Below are positions 32,649 through 39,335 of a DNA stretch of 45,805 bases, one piece after another; position 1 is the stretch's first letter, and each line of letters begins with the position of its first letter. The stretch is from the NCBI GenBank assembly GCA_963661535.1, contig CAVLCC010000012.1, positions 1 through 45,805 on the forward strand, read 5' to 3'. The translations under genes and the position numbers were made by a program. The DNA is from CAVLCC01 sp963661535. GTDB taxonomy: Bacteria > Actinomycetota > Coriobacteriia > Coriobacteriales > CADBOM01. Under the pieces are notes generated by a model. The model was not told the DNA's origin and made no database searches. It was given only the letters and a program-made list of their open reading frames with translations.

Positions 32649-33794
32649 ATGTTTTGTCATGAATGCGGAACAGAAAACTCTGACGAAGCAAGTTTTTGCA
32701 AGCAGTGCGGAACAAAATTGGGTGCAAATACAAATTTAGCTGCTGATAATGCAGAACCCGTACAAGCGGCTGTGGTAGGAGCACAAGCAGCATCTGCACA
32801 AGATGCCGCGCAAAATACGCAGCAAGCTGCACCTGCGCAAGATGCCACACAAAACACACAACAAGCTGCACCAAACGCACAATATGCACCAAACGCTCAA
32901 GCAGCACAGCCATATGCGTTTAAAATCCAAAGCGACAACATAGATAACAAGCAATATGTGGCTTCGGCATTTGGATCAGGCTGGGCAGATATTTCTAACT
33001 CCGAGGGTTGGTTTGTTCGCTCTTTACTTTTAGCACTCTGCTCACTGGTTCCAATTCTCAGCTGGGTAGTAACTGGATTTGCCGCTCGCTGGGGAAGAGA
33101 GGTATGTATTGGTGTAAACAGACGTCTTCCACAATCAATATTTGAACAAGGAACCTTTGTTACCGGTGCCAAAATATTTGTAGTTAATCTTTTGTATGGA
33201 CTAATCTTTTTTGCAGCATTTTTTATTTTTATGCTTATCCCAATTCTAGGACCAATTGTTTGGGTATGTGCGCTTATTCTTTTTGGATTTATTTCGCCTC
33301 TACTAGATATTCAAGTTGGGCTAAGTGGCAAGATATCCGCAGGATTTACAGGACTTGGTCGAGCATTTAAACTTCTTGGCGACAAGCCCCTAAAAACTCT
33401 TATAACAACAGTTGCACCTTCTCTGGTAGCCAATGGAGTTGTTTTTGTAATAACTGCGGCTATTGGTGGAATTATTTTCTTGATTATGTGCGGAACAGCT
33501 TTAGGATCAGTTGCGGGAACAGCATTAATTAGCAGTGGAAATTCAGCTTATCTCATTAACTCAGGACTCGCTAATCTAGCAGGTATATTTACAGGTTCAA
33601 TATTTCTTTTGTATATCATTTGGTTTATATTCCAAATCGCAGGCGCAGTATCAACTGTATGGACTTATCGTTCTATCGGACACTTTATCGCACGCGAGGC
33701 ACCAGAGTGGCTAGCAGTTCCAGAACTTGTTGATGTATCTAACATCGACGTTAGCAGCGGAACATTTAAACCATTTATTCCATTCCAAGAATAG
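32649..33794 (+). CDS. Zinc-ribbon membrane protein of unknown function
   Basis: 381-residue protein. Residues 1-23 form a double-CxxC zinc ribbon (MFCHECGTENSDEASFCKQC), residues of about 30-90 are a disordered Ala/Gln/Asn-rich linker with repeated AQDA-QNTQQAAP units, and residues of about 130-360 hold five or six membrane helices. A TTG start at 32622 would add nine residues, but GGAGG lies 6 nt before the ATG at 32649 and translation then begins exactly at the ribbon. The layout resembles other bacterial zinc-ribbon/DUF-type membrane proteins; function is not known. A strong terminator follows. Confidence 0.75.
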   Translation: MFCHECGTENSDEASFCKQCGTKLGANTNLAADNAEPVQAAVVGAQAASAQDAAQNTQQAAPAQDATQNTQQAAPNAQYAPNAQAAQPYAFKIQSDNIDNKQYVASAFGSGWADISNSEGWFVRSLLLALCSLVPILSWVVTGFAARWGREVCIGVNRRLPQSIFEQGTFVTGAKIFVVNLLYGLIFFAAFFIFMLIPILGPIVWVCALILFGFISPLLDIQVGLSGKISAGFTGLGRAFKLLGDKPLKTLITTVAPSLVANGVVFVITAAIGGIIFLIMCGTALGSVAGTALISSGNSAYLINSGLANLAGIFTGSIFLLYIIWFIFQIAGAVSTVWTYRSIGHFIAREAPEWLAVPELVDVSNIDVSSGTFKPFIPFQE

Positions 33795-33853
33795 CTTTGA
33801 TAGTTTAGATATCTAAATGAATTTAGACAAAGCACGAAAGTTATAAAACTTAC

Positions 33854-33895
33854 AATCCCACTTCTAATGCGCTTTATTGGAAGTGGGATTTTTTA
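33854..33895 (+). terminator. Terminator between convergent zinc-ribbon gene and rarA
   Basis: AATCCCACTTC (33854-33864) and GAAGTGGGATT (33880-33890) are perfect 11-bp arms followed on the plus strand by a T run. The end of the T run overlaps the rarA stop codon (33893-33895). Confidence 0.85.
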
Positions 33896-35266
33896 ATCTA
33901 GGCTGAAATTGCGATCGCGCTTTGTGGCATCTACCCTATAGGTTTCCCATCCCCTCTCACTAGGGTGATAAAAACATCCACGTTCTAGACCATCGGGAAG
34001 ATATTGCTGCTCAACCCAACCAGCATCACTTGTATGAGGGTAGTTGTATTCACCATAATTTTGAGATCCAGGTCTGTGACGGTCGCGCAAATGATTTGGA
34101 ACATCACGGGCAGGACCGTGCTTGACCTCGGATAAAGCTGCGTCAATAGCTGCCTCTGCTGAGTTAGATTTTGGAGCTAACGCAAGATAAATTGCAGCTT
34201 GTGCCAAGTTGATGCGACACTCCGGATACCCAATCGACTCCGCCGCTTTAAAAGCAGCAGCAGCAACGCATATTGCCTCAGGATCTGCATTTCCTATATC
34301 TTCGCTTGCGCAGATTAAAATTCGTCGGGCAATAAATTTTGGATCTTCCCCGCCGTCAATCATTCTAGCCAGCCAATAGATAGCAGCATCGGGATCACTT
34401 CCGCGCATAGATTTTATAAATGCAGAAATTATGTCGTAATGCTCGTCTCCATTTTTGTCATATTTTAAAGATGTCCTAGGAGAAGCCTCACCAACAACAG
34501 CAGTAGTAATAACGGGCTTAGCTGAAGGAATTTTAAAACCAGCTTCCTTGATTTCTTCTAACTCGTCTTCGCTAATTTCTTTATGATAAAGAGCAACATC
34601 TGATGCTAGGTCTAGAGTTGTAAGCGCCGCACGTGCATCCCCACCAGCATTTAGCGAAATTTGTTCTACGGCATCTTGTGTGATTAAAAGCTTAGACGCA
34701 AGTCCTCGCTCATCTTCAACAGCTCGCCTAACTAATTTGGCAATGTCTGAGCGGGTAAGAGAAGAAAGTTCAACTATGCGCGATCTAGAAAGCAGTGCAG
34801 AGTTGACCTCAAAATAAGGATTTTCTGTTGTGGCTCCAATTAGGATGACTAAGCGATCTTCCACGGCATGCAGAAGAGCGTCTTGTTGAGAGCGAGAAAA
34901 CCTGTGAATTTCATCTACGAAAAGGATTGTTTTCTTGCTGTATATTTCTAGGTTGGTTTTGGCTTTATCTATCACACGGCGCAAGTCTGAAACACCACCA
35001 CTAACCGCGCTAACTTCTTCAAAATTTGCATGGGTTTGGTTTGCAATAATTTTTGCGATGGTTGTTTTTCCGGTTCCTGCAGGACCATATAAAATAATAG
35101 GAACCAAAGTATCAGTTTCTATTGCTTGTCTTAGCCAAGTGCCCTGTCCAACTGCCTCATCTTGTCCTACAAGCTCATCTAAAGACTGTGGACGCATTCT
35201 AACTGGAAGCGGCAACTGTATCTTATTGGAGTTGAGATTTGAATCTTCAAACAACGAACGCGGCAT
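33893..35266 (-). CDS. rarA: Replication-associated recombination protein A (RarA/MgsA)
   Basis: 457-residue AAA+ ATPase related to clamp loaders that acts at stalled replication forks. Walker A GPAGTGKT is at residues 61-68, Walker B is LFVDEIHRF, sensor 1 is GATTENPYF, and the C-terminal tetramerisation part contains MRGSDPDAAIYWLARM and YLPDGLERGCFYHPSERGWE. The start at 35266 is preceded by a short GGGA. A structured RNA lies upstream on the same strand, as is often seen for rarA. Confidence 0.93.
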   Translation of the reverse strand: MPRSLFEDSNLNSNKIQLPLPVRMRPQSLDELVGQDEAVGQGTWLRQAIETDTLVPIILYGPAGTGKTTIAKIIANQTHANFEEVSAVSGGVSDLRRVIDKAKTNLEIYSKKTILFVDEIHRFSRSQQDALLHAVEDRLVILIGATTENPYFEVNSALLSRSRIVELSSLTRSDIAKLVRRAVEDERGLASKLLITQDAVEQISLNAGGDARAALTTLDLASDVALYHKEISEDELEEIKEAGFKIPSAKPVITTAVVGEASPRTSLKYDKNGDEHYDIISAFIKSMRGSDPDAAIYWLARMIDGGEDPKFIARRILICASEDIGNADPEAICVAAAAFKAAESIGYPECRINLAQAAIYLALAPKSNSAEAAIDAALSEVKHGPARDVPNHLRDRHRPGSQNYGEYNYPHTSDAGWVEQQYLPDGLERGCFYHPSERGWETYRVDATKRDRNFSLD

Positions 35267-35514
35267 ATAATTCCCATCAAAATTTTCTTATAACGCATAT
35301 TTTGTAGCATAAATGCTAGATTGCGCAAACCTTAAGTTAAAGAATGCAAACATGTATATTAGGGGGCTAAAAATGCATAACTTATGGAGTGTTTGTGCGG
35401 TGGAAGCGTCCTGTATTGGCTCCCGTGTACTGTGCGACACATATATAAGCCGTGATTGCAACTCGTCGTGTATGCCGCCACTCGTTTATGTCACAACTTT
35501 TGCCCCTTATACAC
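35267..35514. other. rarA upstream region without a supported gene
   Basis: 248 bp between the RNA terminator and rarA. Open frames crossing it (for example 35313-35714 plus) overlap the structured RNA, lack ribosome binding sites and are rejected. Short hairpins such as GTGT...ACAC near 35425-35440 are visible; nothing else can be assigned. Confidence 0.4.
35305..35318. promoter_or_regulatory. Palindrome upstream of rarA
   Basis: TAGCAT-AA-ATGCTA, perfect 6-bp arms, about 40 bp before the rarA ATG. Candidate operator or promoter-overlapping site. On the minus strand a TTGCGC hexamer stands just upstream of it. Confidence 0.35.
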
Positions 35515-35544
35515 AAAATTGTCCATGTCAAAAGACCTGGACAA
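35515..35544 (-). terminator. Terminator of the structured RNA
   Basis: On the minus strand TTGTCCA, an inner GTC-TTTT-GAC hairpin and TGGACAA are followed by TTTTGTGT. The position just after the RNA core indicates that the RNA is transcribed on the minus strand and ends here. Confidence 0.65.
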
Positions 35545-35545
35545 C

Positions 35546-35720
35546 TTTGATAACCTCATCCCCGTCCGGAAGGATGAACCCACCTTCAAAAGGTGGGTAC
35601 CCGCATCGCGATTCCAGCTTCCACAACTTAAACGGAGGATACCTGTCCTCTGACCGAGTCTTGGGTTCCCTATTCACGCATGTCGGTCCATCTATGTGCC
35701 GGATGCGAGAATGAGGCTAT
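35546..35720 (-). ncRNA. ssrS: Structured non-coding RNA, probable 6S RNA
   Basis: On the minus strand the 5' arm CCTCATTCTCG (35706-35716) pairs with CGGGGATGAGG (35554-35564) over 11 bp and continues as CCGG/CCGG. A large internal bubble follows. Its 3' strand holds the perfect hairpin ACCCACCT/AGGTGGGT (35578-35598). An interrupted terminal stem (CCAAGACT with AGTTGTGG) ends in the apical hairpin GAGGA/TCCTC (35635-35650). A closing stem, a bubble with a small 3' hairpin and a long terminal stem are the plan of 6S RNA, which binds sigma-70 RNA polymerase and mimics an open promoter. The length (about 165 nt) and the location upstream of rarA also fit. Identity rests on hand-folding, not a covariance model. 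Confidence 0.55.
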
Positions 35721-35833
35721 AGCAATCATAACATTTAAAGCATGGATATGCGATGTCATTCATCGAATTTTAAAGATAAAATTTTGATGAGTTAGTGAAA
35801 AGATAGTGCGGGGTTTGACTGGGATTTATACTA

Positions 35834-35867
35834 TAAAAAAACGAGCTGAGGAAAAACCTCAGCTCGT
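35834..35867 (-). terminator. Terminator after tRNA-Glu
   Basis: Perfect 11-bp arms ACGAGCTGAGG (35841-35851) and CCTCAGCTCGT (35857-35867) with an A5 loop. On the minus strand seven T follow (plus A run 35834-35840), 12 bp after the tRNA 3' end. Confidence 0.9.
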
Positions 35868-35879
35868 GTTAGTTTTTTG

Positions 35880-35955
35880 TGGTAGCCCGTACGAGATTCG
35901 AACTCGTGATCTCCGCCTTGAGAGGGCGGCGTCCTAACCGCTAGACGAACGGGCC
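35880..35955 (-). tRNA. tRNA-Glu (anticodon CTC)
   Basis: 76 nt including an encoded CCA. Acceptor arm GGCCCGT/ACGGGCT with discriminator A; anticodon stem CCGCC/GGCGG with loop CTCTCAA, so the anticodon is CTC (reads GAG). The T arm has the expected GTTCGAATC. It is transcribed from the minus strand behind tRNA-Gln. Confidence 0.95.
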
Positions 35956-35978
35956 ATGTATTTTAGTTTGCAACCTGA

Positions 35979-36052
35979 TGGCTGGGCTGGAAGGAGTCGA
36001 ACCCTCACTGACAGAACCAGAATCTGCTGTCCTACCATTAGACGACAGCCCA
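35979..36052 (-). tRNA. tRNA-Gln (anticodon CTG)
   Basis: 74 nt with an encoded CCA. Acceptor arm TGGGCTG/CAGCCCA, discriminator G, anticodon stem GCAGA/TCTGT with loop TTCTGGT, so the anticodon is CTG (reads CAG). The T arm carries GGTTCGACTCC. The gap to tRNA-Glu is 23 bp, so one transcript is likely. Confidence 0.95.
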
Positions 36053-36102
36053 ATATCCTGAGCCGTAAGCACAAATCTTAGTGCCTGCAAACGCAAGATG
36101 AT

Positions 36103-36131
36103 ATGTTACATAAGCTAGGCTATTTTTGCAA
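36103..36131 (-). promoter_or_regulatory. Promoter of the tRNA-Gln/tRNA-Glu unit
   Basis: Minus-strand TTGCAA (36126-36131), 17 bp, TAACAT (36103-36108), about 50 nt before the tRNA-Gln 5' end. The remaining region to 36294 has no gene. It shows a loose repeat, with CACGCAACT- or AAACGCAACT-like segments twice. Confidence 0.5.
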
Positions 36132-36294
36132 GACATAACACACTACTTATATGGGTGAACGGCAAAAACCAGCATGCATCGCCTCTCCCGCGCACCTCAG
36201 ACGTGTTCAAACGCAACTAGTGTGTGTCTTGCGCACATCTTGTATGTGGTTCACACGCAACTCATGCACTTAATTTAATCGTAACTCACAAAAA

Positions 36295-37185
36295 CTAACT
36301 CGCCCTGCTCCTCTTCTCCAAAATTGAAGGAAGTGCCGAAGCCACTATTACACCAGCTAAAACTAAAATCGCGCCGCAATACCCCTGTATGGTCAAAACT
36401 TCACCAGCAACCACAAAGGCAATAATGGCAGAAGAAAGCGGCTCGCACGCAAATAGTAAAGCTGCATGATCTGCTGTTGTATGACATTGTGCTAAAGGCT
36501 GAACAATAAAGCCAAAAGCACTGCATACTAAAGCCAGAGCTATCACCGCCGCCCAGTGAACAGCATCAGACGGAAGCACAGGTGTTTCAAAAATAAACGC
36601 AAATATAAAGCCTAGCACAGACGTTAGACCTATTTGCCATATTCCTACAAGAAGTGGATCGTATTTGCGCACAAATCTATCTATTGCAACTATTTCTAGG
36701 GCGTAACCCAGCGCAGATAAGAGACAAAAGAAGTCGCCAGTTTGTAGCACAAAAGATTCTTTTAGGCTAAGCATTGCTATGCCCACAACTGCCAAACAAA
36801 CACCAACACAAATTGGCCACTCAGGTATTCTGCGTAACAAAATTGCATTGATTAGCGGCGCAAATACAACAGCTAGTGCCACCAAAAATCCCGCATTTGA
36901 TGCGGAAGTTAAAGGTAATCCGTATGTAAGAAAAGCAAACGAAGCAAACATTAAGACCGCGAGAATGGCGGCATGTCCTATCAAAGCAAGCGACGTATTC
37001 TTTAGCCTAGGAAAAAAGATTATCGCTACCACGATAAAGGCAATTCCAAACCTAAGACCAATAAGAAAAAGTGAAGGAACCTCCTCTAGAGCACACTTCA
37101 TCATCAAATACGAACTTCCCCATGCAATTGCAATCATGGCAAGCGCAATGTCGGCTCTGTGTTGTGTCTTTCTTTGTAAATTCAA
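36295..37185 (-). CDS. DMT-superfamily (EamA) permease
   Basis: 296-residue inner-membrane protein with ten predicted helices in two EamA repeats (IALAMIAIAWGSSYLMMKCAL at the N-terminus, GDFFCLLSALGYALEIVAIDRFV in the second half). The family exports or imports small metabolites such as amino acids, purines or drugs; substrate unknown. The start codon is TTG at 37185: GGGGAG lies about 6 nt upstream and the first helix follows directly. It stands alone, divergent from the SseB-domain gene. The 235-bp gap contains AGTAT-TTG-ATACT near 37295. Confidence 0.85.
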   Translation of the reverse strand: MNLQRKTQHRADIALAMIAIAWGSSYLMMKCALEEVPSLFLIGLRFGIAFIVVAIIFFPRLKNTSLALIGHAAILAVLMFASFAFLTYGLPLTSASNAGFLVALAVVFAPLINAILLRRIPEWPICVGVCLAVVGIAMLSLKESFVLQTGDFFCLLSALGYALEIVAIDRFVRKYDPLLVGIWQIGLTSVLGFIFAFIFETPVLPSDAVHWAAVIALALVCSAFGFIVQPLAQCHTTADHAALLFACEPLSSAIIAFVVAGEVLTIQGYCGAILVLAGVIVASALPSILEKRSRAS

Positions 37186-37420
37186 ATTTCACTCCCCGTG
37201 TGCGACCCCAATAAGAGTATACTCTGTTGTATTATTTTTGAAACAAATTGTAAGTTAAATCTGTAGTACCTCAAAATAATTTAGTATTTGATACTACACA
37301 GCACTACACGCAGACGGCAAGGGCTATGGCGTAAAAGTTATGGCAGTCAGTTATGAAGCACTCAGCAGGTAAACCCTAAGAATATGATTAGGTCACAAAT
37401 CAAAAAGATGGAGAAATTCT

Positions 37421-37957
37421 ATGTCGGATAACAAAACAAGCAAAGTTCAAAGCACGCAAGCAGCGCTAGAAGACGGAACTCTAATTGGCATCTATAAGTC
37501 GCTTTATCTCGAAAATCGCAATCAAGAAACTCTTTTTTCTTTGATGAGCTGTCTAAAAGATGCTTATGCAATTGTTCCTATGAATGTTACGCGCGTAAGC
37601 AAAAAAGAAGTTGATGAGCTGCAAAACTCTGATGTCGCACAAGATATGGATGTAGATACAGACTTTAAACTAGAGCCTGAGCTTTTGCAGGGTGAGGGTA
37701 TGCAGGCTTGGCTTCCGGTTTTTTCGACTATCGACGAAATTCCTCAAGATTATCTGAATGAACACGAGTTCGTAACCGGTCATGTAACAGACTGCGTTGG
37801 TCTTGCTCACTCTTATGAGGAGCTAAGCGGAATTGTGTTTGACCCATTTACAACCCCTATGGAGCTTCCATTTAAGCTGTTGGATCTGATCGATACAGTT
37901 CCCTCAATTCTAGAGCTTGCTGCTCAAGCTGATGAAGAGTCTCATGCGACAGAGTAG
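37421..37957 (+). CDS. SseB-domain protein
   Basis: 178-residue cytoplasmic protein with an SseB N-terminal-type domain: SLMSCLKDAYAIVPMNV, then the GEGMQAWLPVFSTIDEIP pattern and a C-terminal DPFTTPMELPFKLLDLI. The family is widespread and of unclear function; the name comes from E. coli SseB (enhanced serine sensitivity). GGAG precedes the ATG by 11 nt. murB follows after 91 bp on the same strand. Confidence 0.75.
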   Translation: MSDNKTSKVQSTQAALEDGTLIGIYKSLYLENRNQETLFSLMSCLKDAYAIVPMNVTRVSKKEVDELQNSDVAQDMDVDTDFKLEPELLQGEGMQAWLPVFSTIDEIPQDYLNEHEFVTGHVTDCVGLAHSYEELSGIVFDPFTTPMELPFKLLDLIDTVPSILELAAQADEESHATE

Positions 37958-38048
37958 TTTTTGTTTGTAGCCATCTTTTGGTTTTGAGATTAGCCTCGTT
38001 TCCTTATGGATAAACTCAATATGCAATATACACAAGAAAGCACACAAA

Positions 38049-39011
38049 ATGACAACAATAAAAACAACATCTAGTGATAAATCTGATAAAGAAGAAACTC
38101 AGTCTCTCAAAGAAGCCTTGCAAAAGCGTTTTGGAGACGAAGACGAGCTAAAAATTAATGAGCCAATGAGTTTGCATACAACTTTTAAGGTTGGAGGACC
38201 AGCAGACTTTTTGGTTGAGCCAAGCGATGAAGATGGCATTGCTGATGCAATCAAGATTGCTACAGAATATGGTGTGGACTGGCGCGTAATGGGCTGTGGT
38301 TCTAACATTTTGGTTGCAGACACAGGCGTTAGAGGCATTGTGATTTTGCTGGGTATCAATTTTTCTGACATTTTGATTTTAGAGGGTGAAATGCGTGTGC
38401 AAGCAGGCGCTACAAACAAAATTGTAGCTGACGTTGCATGCCTTGCGGGTTTTTCGGGATATGAGTTTGCAAGTGGAATTCCTGGCTCTATTGGTGGAGC
38501 TGCAATTATGAATGCAGGAGCTTATGATGGGGAGTTCAAAGATGTCTGCTTTGGCGTAAAGTGTTTGACTCCACAAGGTGATATTGTTGAGGTCAATGCT
38601 GAGGAAGCTAATTGGGGATATCGCTCTAGTATGATGTCTGAGCGCGGGTATGTGATTTTGGAGGCATATCTTAAGTTTACTCGATCTCGCCGTAGTCTTG
38701 TTCAGGCAAAAATGAACGACCTTAAGCAGCGCAGGGAGGCAAAACAACCTCTAGAGATGGCAAGTGCTGGCTCAACATTTAAGCGTCCTGAGGGGTATTT
38801 TGCAGGTAAGTTAATTGACGAAGCTGGAATGCGCGGTCATACAGTTGGTGGCGCACAGGTATCAAATAAGCACTGCGGATTTGTTGTTAATACGGGAGAC
38901 GCAACCGCGAAAGATGTTCTGGCGGTAATTAGAGACGTGCAAGATGCTGTGAAACAAAACGCAGGTGTTGAGCTGCAGCCCGAGGTGCGTATGTGGGGAT
39001 TTGACGACTAG
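38049..39011 (+). CDS. murB: UDP-N-acetylenolpyruvoylglucosamine reductase
   Basis: 320-residue FAD enzyme that reduces the enolpyruvyl group to give UDP-MurNAc in peptidoglycan synthesis. FAD-binding parts TTFKVGGPADFLVEP, GCGSNILVADTG and GIPGSIGGAAIMNAGAYDGE are present. The catalytic Ser lies in ASAGSTFKRPEGYFAGKLIDEAG and a C-terminal Glu in ELQPEVRMWG. The motif layout matches the shorter type II MurB. AGAAAG precedes the ATG. The 23-residue N-terminal extension is Ser/Lys/Glu-rich. Confidence 0.95.
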   Translation: MTTIKTTSSDKSDKEETQSLKEALQKRFGDEDELKINEPMSLHTTFKVGGPADFLVEPSDEDGIADAIKIATEYGVDWRVMGCGSNILVADTGVRGIVILLGINFSDILILEGEMRVQAGATNKIVADVACLAGFSGYEFASGIPGSIGGAAIMNAGAYDGEFKDVCFGVKCLTPQGDIVEVNAEEANWGYRSSMMSERGYVILEAYLKFTRSRRSLVQAKMNDLKQRREAKQPLEMASAGSTFKRPEGYFAGKLIDEAGMRGHTVGGAQVSNKHCGFVVNTGDATAKDVLAVIRDVQDAVKQNAGVELQPEVRMWGFDD

Positions 39012-39120
39012 GATTGATTTTTAAAGCTATAGTGCGACCTCAGCCAAGCTTACTTAACTTCAAAACATGCTTAACTTTAAATACTGGCTCAAGTATTGAT
39101 TTAAACATTAACATAAACAA

Positions 39121-39150
39121 GGCAATCACTACTTAAACGATAGTGTTGCC
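39121..39150. terminator. Hairpin downstream of murB
   Basis: GGCAATCACTA and TAGTGTTGCC pair with a 1-nt bulge. The minus-strand side is followed by TTGTTTATG, the plus side by a later T4. It could terminate either convergent gene. Confidence 0.5.
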
Positions 39151-39181
39151 TCGTCTGCAAGTTTTCATATTTTCGTATTAT

Positions 39182-39211
39182 AAGCGTGCAAGTTTTTTGA
39201 CCTGCACGCTT
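39182..39211. terminator. Hairpin between murB and the activase gene
   Basis: Perfect 9-bp arms AAGCGTGCA and TGCACGCTT around a T-rich loop. The following plus-strand sequence, TATATGTTTT, is only moderately T-rich. Probably a bidirectional terminator. Confidence 0.5.
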
Positions 39212-39335
39212 ATATGTTTTCGAGTGTGCTCGTATGCATACTTTCAAGCCGTATACCTGCAAGATTACGAGTGTGCACGCTTTCTCGCTTACGAACTATT
39301 TGCATTTACGAATTTGCTCACAGGCACACCAATTT

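Larger units (their letters stand above)
39012..39335. other. Intergenic region with repeated hairpins between murB and the activase gene
   Basis: 324 bp between convergent genes. It shows AATACT/AGTATT near 39080-39095, the stem at 39121-39150, the stem at 39182-39211, and recurring words such as GTGCACGC, CGAGTGTGC and GCAAGTTTT. An open frame at 39143-39373 has no ribosome binding site and is not accepted. Confidence 0.45.

Noticed and set aside
35590..35612. T-box-like string AGGTGGGTACCCGC on the plus strand
   Set aside because: It does not match the T-box core AGGGTGGNACCGCG, no aminoacyl-tRNA synthetase or amino-acid gene follows on that strand, and the segment is explained by the minus-strand hairpin.
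35313..35714. 133-residue open frame on the plus strand
   Set aside because: No ribosome binding site, odd Cys/Ser-rich composition, and it lies antisense to a well-paired structured RNA with its own terminator.
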